From Sceloporus undulatus (taxonomy: Eukaryota; Chordata; Lepidosauria; Squamata; Phrynosomatidae), in the NCBI RefSeq assembly GCF_019175285.1, contig NC_056523.1, positions 187,023,608 through 187,087,607 of the forward strand: a stretch of 64,000 bases of DNA. Reading direction: 5' to 3'. Both the position numbers and the translations under genes were made by a program. Of the stretch, positions 1-8,370 are shown one piece after another. The notes under the pieces were generated by a model that had not been told where the DNA came from, did no database searches, and saw only the letters and a list, made by a program, of their open reading frames with translations. Within the stretch, counting starts at the first letter, position 1. Every line of letters starts with the position of its first letter.

Positions 1-226
1 AGATGCCACATAAAGTTATGTTAAACCAATGCAGGGCCAGGGGCCATTTCCTCTCTGGATATATTCCAACCCACCCCAATTGCAGCAAGCATCATCAAAC
101 AATTATATCCTCTCAGTCTCTACAAATGGTAGAAGCACAGCACCATACCAGAATATAGCTTATTTCATTAGATGATGGAAATGAGGGGCTGGAGGCTTAT
201 TTACCAGAATAGCCCCAACACACACA
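1..226 (-). other. ABT1: ABT1 intron 2, original sequence beyond the inserted element
   Basis: Read on the minus strand this is the continuation of ABT1 intron 2 after the hAT-type insertion. It starts with a TG-rich run that would have followed the ancestral donor (GTATGT). No coding similarity to ABT1 exon 3 (expected to begin near YLHRFTW) is visible here, so exon 3 should lie left of the window. No other feature is seen. Confidence 0.55.
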
Positions 227-804
227 CATACCTTCAGTGGAGTCCCTAGGGTTGGTGTCACCCAGTGCAGTAACTCGTGGTGTCACCCTCCCCACCCCAT
301 TGACCTCCTCCTCCCATTTCACACCATACAAAATCCTGAGTAATACTTTATTGCACTAATGTTATTCATAAATCGTAGTTCCCTTGTACTGTTGAATGAA
401 ATGCTAATAATTGTGACATAAAGCAACTAACAAAATAGAAACCATACCTTCAAATTACAATGTCATCTGCACAACTTCAATGTATTTACATATACATAGT
501 GAAGATTTGGTTAAAATATGATATTTTAAAATAAAATTTAAAAAGAATAAACTTTTTTTATCTAAAATTTTTTTTAAAATTTTTTTTAAATTTGAATTAA
601 AAAAAATTCTGGGCTCTCTCTTTTCTCCTTCCGCTGAGGCTGACCTCACCCCCACCATCTCTTAAAGCATTTTAAAGGGAAGCAGATAAATGTCACAGCC
701 CATTTCTGCCAAGATGCAGGTCTCTGAGGAGCAGTGGTGTCACCCCCTTTTAGGGTGTCACCTGGTGCAGTCCACACACCCCTAGTGACGCCACTGCGTA
801 CCTT
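227..804 (-). mobile_element. Non-autonomous hAT-type element inserted at the ABT1 exon 2 splice donor
   Basis: The element is 235-796 (562 bp). Its ends are CAGTGGAGTCCCTAGGG on the left and, inverted, CAGTGGCGTCACTAGGG on the right, with subterminal GGTGTCACC repeats. It is flanked by catacctt (227-234) and cgtacctt (797-804), an 8-bp target-site duplication with one mismatch, which is the hAT length. The interior is AT-rich and encodes nothing recognisable. The duplicated bases on the minus strand read AAGGTA(C/T)G, which is the last codon of ABT1 exon 2 plus its splice donor, so a donor-like sequence now stands on each side of the element. Confidence 0.8.
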
Positions 805-977
805 CATATTCCAGAGATCATAGTGGAATTTGCTCTTCCTGCGGACCCCCATCGGAGTATTGTGCAAACTGGCAGCAACCAACTTGGCCACACGCTTATC
901 TCGGAATTCCACCCAGCCTTCTGTGAAATTCTTGGCATTGCTTCCAGCTTTCTTCTTTTTCTTTCGTATAAATCGTT
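802..977 (-). CDS. ABT1: ABT1 coding exon 2 (second half of RRM-like domain)
   Basis: ABT1 (activator of basal transcription 1, Esf2-related) is a nucleolar RNA-binding protein involved in pre-rRNA processing of the small subunit and reported to bind TBP. This exon encodes residues about 116-174: a basic run [15 protein letters not shown], then the RNP1-like stretch [12 protein letters not shown], then [11 protein letters not shown] and YDLWNMK. All resemble human ABT1 as recalled. The acceptor is CAG at 980-978, preceded on the minus strand by a long CT tract. The donor GT is at 801-800. Exon 1 ends in phase 1, and the joined codon GAA gives Glu where human has Asp. The exon ends in phase 0 after NMK, matching human LWNLK before YLHRF. 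Immediately beyond its donor lies a transposon end. Exon 3, with the C-terminal third of the protein, is outside the window. Confidence 0.9.
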
Positions 978-1524
978 CTGATGGACGGAGAGAAAGAAAG
1001 AGAGAGAGAGAGAGAGAGAGATGGGTCAAAAACTGTACATTCCTGGATTAGGTCTTAGTTCAAATCTCAAGCCAAACTTCAAAATATGTTGGTTTACGGA
1101 TGTGTCATTGTAAATAAGCAGGCATGTCTTTGATATAGTAAATGGAAGACGGCACTTTTCCTGTTACGATATCACAAAGCAGTTCAAAATTAAAACAAGT
1201 CCAAGAACTTAATAAAATAACACACTCAACAAGAAATGTAATTTTGTTTCTGAGGAGATACTAATTGCGTAACGCTTCAACCTGAGTGTTATCAATAACA
1301 AAACTTACCGCAGAGCGATTTCCACTTGGATCTCCTCACTCTTCATCCACCTTGCCTTAGAGATGCCAGTTCAAAAAAGAGATTGCACCCAACACGGTTT
1401 TTGTTTTTCACCATGACTTTCATCACACCTGGCCCTACTTAGCACCTGCACACATGTAGTATATTGTGTATTTTCCTTCCCTGGCATGCACACACACACA
1501 CCTGCCTACTCTTCCCCAGCTCAC
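978..1524 (-). other. ABT1: ABT1 intron 1 with (GA)n/(CT)n tract next to the acceptor
   Basis: This 547-bp intron runs from a GTGAG donor (1524-1520, minus strand) to a CAG acceptor. The purine microsatellite at about 989-1021 on the plus strand is a long CT tract on the transcribed strand and serves as, or extends, the polypyrimidine tract of exon 2. The rest looks single-copy. Confidence 0.75.
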
Positions 1525-1870
1525 CTTCAGGCTGCAGGAAAATGCGCCCCACTTCACCATAGACGCTTAGCAGGTTCCGGACATGCCTTGGCCGGAAGCG
1601 GGGAGGGATGTGACCCAGGTAAATAATGCCAGGCACAACCTTTTTGGTGTCAGCTTGGCTGGAAAGATCCAGCTGAGCATCATCACTTCCTGCTTCCTTG
1701 TCCTCCAAGGCAACATTTTGGGTGCCATCTTGATCACAAGGTTCCTGACACATCTCATCTTCCTCCTCCTTGCTCTCGTCCATAGGCCCTTCCCTCTCCT
1801 CTTCACTGTCCTCTGCCAAGTCTTCAGCCGTGGGAGCCAGCCGATGCTGCTCTAGACCTGTGTCAGCCAT
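1525..1870 (-). CDS. ABT1: ABT1 coding exon 1 (start codon, acidic N-terminus, first half of RRM)
   Basis: The start codon is at 1870-1868 ([10 protein letters not shown]). The upstream in-frame Met codons at 2008 lie beyond a likely 3' splice site and are not used. Residues 1-76 are strongly acidic (runs such as [20 protein letters not shown]). Residues 78-115 are the conserved part, [17 protein letters not shown] with the RNP2-like strand IIYLGHIP, then [20 protein letters not shown], nearly identical to human ABT1 as recalled. The exon ends at a strong donor (CTGAAG/GTGAGC). Together the two exons give 174 codons of an expected protein of about 270. Confidence 0.92.
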
Positions 1871-1926
1871 GCTGTGATTGACCGTACTGCTAATACCTCT
1901 TGCCCAGTTGGGAGGCTGCTTTCTTC
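1871..1926 (-). other. ABT1: Probable ABT1 5'UTR next to the start codon
   Basis: On the minus strand a pyrimidine-rich stretch ends in TTTACAG at 1933-1927, a good 3' splice site, followed by 56 bases up to the ATG. This suggests an intron in the 5'UTR, with this segment as the untranslated start of the exon. This is inference from splice-site shape only. Confidence 0.5.
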
Positions 1927-2029
1927 CTGTAAAGAAACTGAACAAGAGAAACCATGAAAAAGAGGGCTCAGGCACAATGAGGGAAGCAATGGCACCCGCC
2001 ATCAACACTGTTTATCCACCCGCATCCTG

Positions 2030-2118
2030 AACATACAGAAGGCAAAAGCAATGGCCACAGAGGACCCAGACAATGAAGGAACAGAAGTAGTAAAAGAGTT
2101 CCAATACTTAGGGGGAAA
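2030..2118 (+). mobile_element. Short LINE reverse-transcriptase fragment in the ABT1 5' region
   Basis: The plus strand reads KAKAMATEDPDNEGTEVVKE followed by FQYLGGK. The (V/I)VxxFxYLG motif is typical of the end of the reverse transcriptase domain of L2/RTE-like LINEs. Only about 90 bp remain. It would lie in the proposed 5'UTR intron of ABT1. Confidence 0.5.
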
Positions 2119-2240
2119 GAGTTAAAGCGGTGCCAAACCGGGTTATCTCTCCAGTGTGGACGCAGCCTCTAACTGCATCGGCTCCATCTGACGGAATCCT
2201 GGGATTTGTAGTCTGCTGAGGCACCAGAGCGGGTTATTAT
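2119..2240 (+). mobile_element. Rearranged pieces of palindromic MITE family A
   Basis: Bases 2119-2168 match the right end of family A (TTAAAGCGGTGCCAAACC ... CCAGTGTGGACGCAGCC). Bases 2185-2240 match its inner left arm (GGAATCCTGGGATTTGTAGT). The order is scrambled relative to full copies such as 46895-47102, so it is a rearranged relic close to the ABT1 promoter. Confidence 0.55.
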
Positions 2241-2314
2241 TATCGCAGTGCAGATCCAGCCACAGAGTCGAGCACCTTAGAACTCGCCTACCTCCACGCC
2301 GAACGGAAAGGAAA

Positions 2315-2362
2315 CCTTTTGCGACAGCCAGGAGCCTCACTTACGGCTCCTGTCGCAAAAGG
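2315..2362. repeat. Short inverted repeat (hairpin) around a candidate ABT1 5'UTR splice donor
   Basis: Left arm 2315-2336 (ccttttgcgacag..ggagcc) and right arm 2345-2362 (ggctcctgtcgcaaaagg) are inverse complements, apart from four extra bases in the left arm. The 8-base loop 2337-2344, read on the minus strand, starts with GTAAG of a GTAAGT donor (2344-2339). If ABT1 has a 5'UTR intron from here to 1927, the donor would sit in a hairpin loop. Confidence 0.5.
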
Positions 2363-2579
2363 AAGAGCGACCCTTCCATAGATTAAGTGAAAAGTTAAGA
2401 GTGATACTAGGCCCCGTCGACAGATATTCCTCAGAAACACTCTCTGAAGGAGGTTTACGTGCACCTCTTTGGCCTTAATTTACTTGGCCTCAATAGTACA
2501 ATTATTCCCTTTGACTACAGCATATTTTTTGGTCTCGTAGTATATAAAGACGGTGAAAATCTCTCTGAGGTGGGTTAAA

Positions 2580-2982
2580 AGCAGTAGCGAAGTCCGGAAG
2601 TGCCTCTTTAGGTTCGCGGAGGATGTCACTCTTCATTGTTATAATTCTATGGTCGCCTTGTTTTCTATTGGCTGAGGAGGAAGGATGAGGCGGAGCTTCT
2701 CCTTAATGAAGCAGAAGAGGGGCGTGGCTTCGGCAAGAGGCGGGAAAGCCAACCGCCAATCGCGAGCTGGTCTGTTCTGAGAGGGCACGAGGGCTAAACG
2801 GCCCGCAACGGTTCCCCTCAGCTTTCTCAAGGCGCATGCGCCAATTCCCGACCTTAATTTCTACCTGTTCTTCGAACGTTCACAAAAAGCAAGAGGAGGA
2901 GCGCGCCACAGGCTTATAGCGCTGCTCTTCCGCTTTTACTGCCCTGGCAGCCTCCCGTTGCATTATGGGGCTTGTAGTTCAT
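2580..2982. promoter_or_regulatory. ABT1: CpG-rich promoter region of ABT1
   Basis: This GC-rich, CpG-containing block lies upstream of ABT1 and is free of recognised repeats. Visible elements are an ETS/GABP-type site CCGGAAGTG (2594-2602), inverted CCAAT (ATTGG, 2667-2671), a GC/KLF box (about 2719-2728), an E2F-type GGCGGGAAA (2739-2747), CCAAT (2756-2760), an NRF1-like palindrome GGCGCATGCGCC (2831-2842), and a ZNF143-like stretch GCATTATGGGGCTTGTAGTT (about 2961-2980). There is no TATA box in a clear position. The set is typical of a housekeeping, possibly bidirectional, promoter. No plus-strand gene starting here could be recognised. Confidence 0.65.
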
Positions 2983-3153
2983 TGAGACCTAAAACCTCTC
3001 TGGCTGCTCAGAATTATAAATGGCCCTCCTTAAAGTGCAAATCCCAGAATGCAACATGAGGCAGCCAGAGTATTAAAAGTGGAATAGCAGCACTATAAGA
3101 GCGTAGTGTGATAACCTGAATAATGAACAAGTCCACTAATAAATCATGCACCT

Positions 3154-3265
3154 CAGGGTGCATCCACACTGCAGGAAAAATCCGTTTCGACCCCACTTTA
3201 ACTGCCATGTCTCAATGCTATGGGATCCTGGGAATTGTAGTTTGTTGTGGGGCCCAGAGCGGAGC
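3154..3265 (+). mobile_element. MITE family A, left half
   Basis: It starts with GTGCATCCACACTGCAGGAA and runs through ACTTTAACTGCCATG and CCTGGGAATTGTAGTTTG to the centre of the element. The right arm is absent. Family A is the palindromic element defined by the full copies at 46895-47102 and 32907-33123. Confidence 0.65.
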
Positions 3266-3289
3266 TGCTATTAATGTAGCTTTGTATGT

Positions 3290-3475
3290 AAATATTAAAC
3301 ATAGAGTTGGGGAGAATCAAATGTATTTATTTCATTTCAAAATGTAAATCTATATTTCAGTCAGTTTCGAAGTGGACTTCTTCAGCAGAGATGTAGCTTT
3401 TACAAACTCAGGCCCAAAACGTGCAACTTTAACACCAACAAACATTTTAAGACTAACAAAAATATGCCCAAATGG
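3290..3475. mobile_element. Possible retroelement tail (Penelope-like type)
   Basis: The stretch includes tttatttcatttcaaaatg and ...cagtttcgaagtggacttcttcagcag, a pattern resembling the tails at 39.87 kb and 43.1 kb that end near 'cttcatcag'. Family assignment is uncertain. Confidence 0.3.
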
Positions 3476-3642
3476 CAAGAAGTAAAATAAGGACAGTAGG
3501 GCCCTGGCTGGAAATAGTGGCAGAGAGACAGAGGAAATGTCCCTTGGAAAACAGTGTGAGGAATTTATAGGAAGAAGAGAAACATAGGAAGGAATTCAAA
3601 ATTTCATTTATGGACTAATTAAAACAGGGATTGGGAGACTAT

Positions 3643-3875
3643 GGCCTGTTCCAGACTGCCAAAATAAAGCTGCTTTGGGTCTCTTTGGAGGTATGCTGTT
3701 TAAATGATGTGTGCACCCTAAGAATCCGGAAGCTGCACCAAAGCTGGACTCCAGTGCTTAGGAATGGAGTCTGGCTTTGGTGTGACCTCCAGACTCTTAG
3801 GACCCATGCATCATTTAAATAGCATACCTCCAAAGAGACCCGAAGCAGCTTTATTTTGGCAGTCTGGAACAGGCC
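3643..3875. mobile_element. Palindromic MITE family C, copy 1
   Basis: The 233-bp element has long inverted arms. It begins GGCCTGTTCCAGACTGCC and ends with the exact inverse complement, with AAAATAAAGCTGCTTTGGGT and GGAGGTATGCTGTTTAAATG in each arm. A second copy is at 51558-51789. The ends and the absence of an 8-bp duplication point to a PIF/Harbinger-like or unassigned MITE. Confidence 0.8.
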
Positions 3876-4244
3876 TATGGCTCTTTAGTTTTACATTAGA
3901 AATCCCATCATCCCTGTCCAGAATAAACAGTGGTAAAACATTGCGGGAGGTGTAGTTCAGTGTTCAAACCATATGAAAGGCTAATTGTTTTCCAATAGGT
4001 AATTGAATGTAAACTGTATACTGACTGATTAGTTCATTGATTAATGACTTATACACATTAAACCTTACTGAACTCAGTGGGGCTTGCTTCCAAGTAGACA
4101 GAAGCTCTCAAAAGGCACACTGCAAGATAACTGCTATTGTGCATTGAAAAATCAATTCAATCGCTAAAGGTGCTTGTGGATCCAAAGTATCCATCTATAT
4201 CCTTCTTGTTGTGTCTCTGCATGACATAGTACACTAGCCATGTC

Positions 4245-4310
4245 TCCTTTCAATCATCATCATCATCATTATTATTATGTTTATTATGTTTATTTATATA
4301 GCGCCATAGG
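4245..4310. repeat. (CAT)n/(TTA)n microsatellite at a LINE-type tail
   Basis: CAT and TTA repeats run into tttatttatatagcgccat, the reverse of a common squamate retroelement 3' tail. No coding part is attached. Confidence 0.5.
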
Positions 4311-4479
4311 CTTTACATCCTTTACAATCATCCTCGGCTGGAATGGTAAATTCTGCTGGGATCTTGGGATCACCCCATGTAATGATGCCACGAATAATGA
4401 CCCATTCTCAGTGTCCTCTTTGTATCTTTCCTGAATGCTCCATCAATGCTCTTCCTGACTCGCCTTCCTCTATTCAACG

Positions 4480-5195
4480 GAGATAACGAAAGATATTGGC
4501 CAAAATATTCCATTAGAACAACTGGGGGGAAAGAAGTAAATACACATCAAATTATGCAATAAAAGAAAATATGATCAAGATGCAATTTAGATGGTATTTA
4601 ACACCTTATATAAGGGCCAAAATGAATAACAAAGGTAAAAATACCTGTTGGAAATGTGCGAAAGAGTTGGGAACTTCGTATCCATGCTGGTGGAGCTGTA
4701 AAGTAGCTCAGGAATATTGGACTAATATGCATATCGAAATAATGGAAATCCTAAAAATAAATCTGATAAAAGATCCAAAGGTATACCTACTAAATATAAT
4801 TGACGACGAACAACTTAAAAGAAGATATGATAAATTGCTATTTTATATGGTGTGCACAGCCAGATTGTTATATGCCTCTAAATGGAAAAGTAACGAAATT
4901 CCCCCTGTTGACACTTGGCTGTTGAAATTGTATGAATATATGGAAATTGATAAACTGACTTTCCTTATTAGGAAAAAAAAATATCAATGACAGACTTTTA
5001 CAAGACATGGGAACCCTTAATAGTTTTTATGAAAGAATCAAAAGGAAATTATACTACTATAATTTTTGAATGAAACATAAATTAAAGTGGTTATAGTCTA
5101 TATGGGCAATGAGTACAAACATAACCGTGAGAGAATATGTAATTTACAAATAGAAAAACATGAGAGAAATGATAACTGGTAACTACTTTTAACAC
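4480..5195 (+). mobile_element. L1 LINE 3' fragment (ORF2 C-terminus)
   Basis: An open frame at 4571-4990 (139 codons) reads FRWYLTPYIRAKM, then CWKCAKELGTSYPCWWSC, then LLFYMVCTARLLYASKWKS, ending VDTWLLKLYEYMEIDKLTF. This is the C-terminal cysteine region of squamate L1 ORF2 (WYLTP..C..C....H/C.WW.C), with the usual His replaced in this copy (PCWW for HMWW). The 5' part of the element is missing. The A/T-rich tail runs to about 5195. Confidence 0.8.
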
Positions 5196-5197
5196 CA

Positions 5198-5405
5198 AGA
5201 AATAATCCAGTTTGAGATGGCTTTAACTGCCTGGCTCAATGTTAGGGAGTTCGGGGAACTGTAGTTTTGTGAGACATTTAGCTTTCCCTATCAGAGAGCT
5301 CTGGTGCCACAATAAACTACAATTCCCAGTGCAACTGCCCTTGCACTGAGCCAGGGCAGTTAAAGCCGTCTCAAACTGGATTATTTCTGCAGTGTGTTTT
5401 GGACC
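5198..5405. mobile_element. MITE family A (variant), nearly complete
   Basis: A left arm beginning near AAATAATCCAGTTTGAGATG pairs with a right arm ending GGATTATTTCTGCAGTGTG. The centre carries gggaactgtagttttgtg and aaactacaattcccag. The left terminus is truncated. Confidence 0.75.
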
Positions 5406-5407
5406 AA

Positions 5408-5545
5408 TGACTTAATCAGGGTGGCCATGGGCCCGAATTTTCAGGACCTAAACAGAGCAGTGGAGGGCAAGAGATCTTGGAGATGCCTCATCTACAGGAT
5501 CTCCATGAGTTGTGGTTGACTCAGGGGCAGTGAACAACCAATAGG
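5408..5545 (+). mobile_element. RTE/BovB-like LINE 3' end fragment
   Basis: It matches the shared 3' end seen in several places in this window: a tttcaggacctaaacagagcagtgg-like segment, tcttggagatgcctcat, then gttgtggttgactcag. Translated remnants of the longer copies (LEAKMTKLKLLYFGYL) resemble the C-terminus of BovB ORF2. Confidence 0.6.
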
Positions 5546-5734
5546 TTGTCAAGTTGACTTTGACTCATGAGGAATCCATAAATAAGAGGCCTCCAGGATC
5601 TCCAGTTATAAACTGCTCTGCTCAAGTCTTGCAAACTCAGGGCTGTGGCTTGATTGATTGAATCAATCTACCTGTAGCTTGGTCTCCCTCTTTTTCTACT
5701 GCCTTCCATTTTACCAAGCATTATCATCTCTCCC

Positions 5735-5965
5735 AATGAGTCACATCATCCCACAATTATGTCAAAAATATGTCAGCCTCAGTTTAGTCATCTTGGGTTC
5801 TAGGGAGAGTTCAAATCTGATTTACTGTTAGACGCATTCACTTGTCTTTTTAGCAATCCACAGTTATCTGTAGAACTCTCCTCCGACAACAGATTTCAAA
5901 TACGTTGATTTTGTTCCTGACACCTTTCTTCACTGTCTGGCTTTCACAAGCACACACAGAAACAT
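5735..5965 (-). mobile_element. RTE/BovB-like LINE fragment
   Basis: On the minus strand it reads through gtgaagaaaggtgtcagg, aaatcaacgtatttgaaatc, ggagagttctacagataac and aagatgactaaactgagg, collinear with the copies at 24.3 kb and 56.4 kb. Confidence 0.6.
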
Positions 5966-6107
5966 GTTGAAACCATACATAGAACTATTTTTCATAAGTG
6001 TTTCTCTAAATCCCATCAGTGTTCTTATCTTGGACCAGTTGTATATTGGTTTGCAAGACTTTTGCTTTCTTCTGGTGAAATTGGTGCATTTCTTTCAATG
6101 TACATTA

Positions 6108-6475
6108 TTAGTTGTTAACCATTTTCAGGTCAATCCAAACTCATGGTGACCGTGTGAATGAGACATTTCCAAGACCCCCTGTCCTCCATTGCTTTGTTTA
6201 GGTCCTGTAAATTCATACCCATAACCTCCTTAATAGAGTCCATCCATCTAGCGTGTGGTCTTCTTCTCTTTCCACATCCCTCCACCTTTTTATTGTCTTT
6301 TCCAGTGAATTGTGCCTTCTCATCATGTGACAAAGTACGATAGCCTCAATTTAATCATCTTGGCTTCCAGGGAAATTTCAGGTTTGATCTCTTCTAGATC
6401 CCATTTATTTGTCTTTTTGGCTGTTCATGATATCTTCCGCACTCTTCTGCAGCACTACATCTCAAAAGAATTTAT
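6108..6475 (-). mobile_element. RTE/BovB-like LINE 3' end
   Basis: The minus strand contains the same order as the 24-kb copy: gatgtagtgctgcagaag, then agccaagatgattaaat, ggaaaagacaataaaaag, a basic segment translated RRRPHARWMDSIKEVMGM, and a terminal segment with ggtcaccatgagtttgg. The RRRPxxRWMDSI block is typical of the BovB ORF2 C-terminus. Confidence 0.65.
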
Positions 6476-6881
6476 TTTCTTACTGTATCTTCTTATGCTT
6501 TATATGCATTTTATGATGTGCATTTTTACTTATTTCCCCACTGACTAGATTTATATTTTGTCCATTTTAACAATAGACACACTTTTAGTTCTGCATGATT
6601 TTTCAAATGAAGACATACTTTTGAAAGTTTTCCCCCTTCATCAGAGCACCATTCCAGCCACATAAGGAAAGATGTGCTTCATTCCACTGTCAGTCACAGG
6701 AAGTATGAAACCGGTTTTTCAAGGAAAGAGAAATCCAGCAAATATCTTTCCCTTTCCTACTCCTTTGGGAAAGGGTAATTTTTATACACTCTGAAATAGT
6801 GGTAGGGATCCTCAGAACCCTGGAGCTAAATCTAATTCACTAGGCATCTCAATCTGATCCCATGGCACCATAGTTTGATAG

Positions 6882-7008
6882 TGTTGTTGTTGTTGTTGTG
6901 TGCCTTCAAGTCATTCCTGAGTTATGGCAACCCTAAGGCGACCCTATCACAGGATTTTCTTGGCAAGTTTCTTCAAACAGGGTTTGCCATTGCCATCCTC
7001 TGGGGCTG
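6882..7008 (-). mobile_element. CORE-SINE, 3' half (split by an insertion)
   Basis: A (GTT)n tail is followed by gtgtgccttcaagtcattcc and ttcttggcaagtttcttc. It is the 3' half, in reverse orientation, of the abundant tRNA-derived CORE-SINE. The 5' half continues at 7312. Confidence 0.8.
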
Positions 7009-7311
7009 TTCAGTGTCTTCAGAATGACCTATATCAGCTGAATCCTCTGATGAACTACAGTACTGGAAAATTAGAACACTCTTACCTAAGTGCTATTCCA
7101 TTATCTAATCCAGCACAATAGTGCACGCTGGAGGCAACAACCACAATACCATCACTCAAAAACGTGGTTTGACAAGGAATGTCATGACCACCTACCAAGG
7201 CTTTGCATCCAGTACTGCGCCAGGAACAGCAACAAAGCTGCTCCGGCAGAAGAGAGGTAACAAAAAACTGCTGGCCTGCAAGAAGAAAGAAGCCAATAAA
7301 GATGAACTGAA
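7009..7311 (+). mobile_element. 303-bp insertion, possibly a LINE ORF2 fragment
   Basis: It interrupts the CORE-SINE between the near-duplicated 12-mers cctctggggctg (6997-7008) and cctctgagtctg (7312-7323). One plus-strand frame reads KTWFDKECHDHLPRLC; WFDKEC resembles the linker between endonuclease and reverse transcriptase in non-LTR retrotransposons. No poly(A) tail is seen. The 65-codon ORF in another frame (7121-7318) is not recognised. Confidence 0.45.
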
Positions 7312-7420
7312 CCTCTGAGTCTGAGAGAGTATGACTTGCCCAAGGCCACCCAATGGGTTTCCATGGCTGAGTCAGGATTCAACCCCATGTCTCCAGAGGC
7401 ATACTATAGTTCAACACACA
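7312..7420 (-). mobile_element. CORE-SINE, 5' half (split by an insertion)
   Basis: This is the continuation of 6882-7008. It has gagagagtatgacttgccc (the MIR-like core) and the tRNA-like end with gattcaaccccatgtctcc, in reverse orientation. Confidence 0.8.
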
Positions 7421-7678
7421 AGGGGTTTTTCCCCCCATTCTAAAATGCTAATATGCCTCTCCTAAGGCTTAGTTACCTACTGATAGTAAGAACTTTAAGC
7501 TAAAAGCTTTTCCTCTTGGCCTTACTCACCACAAGAATTCCCATCTGCCATTCTTTTGCCTTTGTCTCCACCCACCACTGGAATGTGGCCCCTGCACACT
7601 TTTGGGAATTTGGTTCTCAGCCTGAAGGAAGGTCCCCACCATTGCCTTGCAATAAACCTTTGGGCAGGAAATGTGTCA

Positions 7679-7868
7679 TATTGTTATGTGCCTTATGGCA
7701 ACCCTTTCTTAGGGTTTCCTTAGTAAGATTTATTCAGAAGATGTTTTGCGATGGTCTTCCTCTGAATCTGAGAGAGTATGACTTGCCCATGGTCACACAG
7801 TGTATTTCCATGACTGGGTAGGGTAGGGATTAGAATTTTGTTCTCCCACTACACCATGATGGCTCTCA
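7679..7868 (-). mobile_element. CORE-SINE copy
   Basis: The reverse-orientation copy starts ttgttatgtgccttatggc and holds gagagagtatgacttgccc, ending at a degraded tRNA-like head (ctacaccatgatggctctc). Confidence 0.7.
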
Positions 7869-7879
7869 GGAGACAAAAC

Positions 7880-7940
7880 TGCAGTACCCATAGATTCCTT
7901 ATCTATGGATTCAACCATCAATGGCTTTAAAATATCTCTA
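7880..7940. mobile_element. Tigger-like MITE fragment
   Basis: A short piece with cttatctatggattcaacca, matching the left end of the Tigger-like element at 8137-8370. Confidence 0.4.
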
Positions 7941-8136
7941 GCCGCCTAGTAGTTGAACACAATGGTTTATTTTGTTGATATGGGAGAGCATATGGAATCA
8001 TCCTGAAGCATTTCCTGGCAGTGTACTGTATCCTTAGTGTCAACACAGTGGCTATTTTATGTGTTGCTTTCTTTGAATTATGATAAAATACATATTCCAG
8101 TGTGTTGTCAATTATAGCTGGTAATGCAGGGAATAC

Positions 8137-8370
8137 AGCTGGCCCTCCATATCTACAGTTCCCTTATCCATGGATTCAACCATCCATAGTTTGAAAATAT
8201 TCAAAAAATATATAAATTCCAAAAAGCAAATCTTAATTTTGTCGTTTTATATAAGGCACACTACTTTACTACACCATTGCATATAATAGAACTTGAACAT
8301 CCACAAATTTTGGGATCCACAGAGGCTCCTGGAACCAAACCACAGTGGATACTAAGGGCCCACTGCATAT
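8137..8370. mobile_element. Tigger/pogo-like MITE
   Basis: It begins TACAGCTGGCCCTCCATATC and ends ACTAAGGGCCCACTGCATA. The interior has tatataaattccaaaaagc and attttgtcgttttatataagg. The CAGTGGGCCCTTnGTATCC-type termini and TA targets match mariner/Tigger-type MITEs. Copies recur at 15.4, 20.06, 38.3, 49.5 and 60.7 kb. Confidence 0.75.

Noticed and set aside
1871-2008. N-terminal extension of ABT1 to the ATG at 2008
   Set aside because: The extension contains a splice acceptor and lacks similarity to ABT1; MADTGLEQ is the natural start.
7121-7318. A lysine-rich 65-codon ORF that looks like a ribosomal protein end
   Set aside because: I could not match it to any ribosomal protein, and another frame of the same DNA resembles a LINE.
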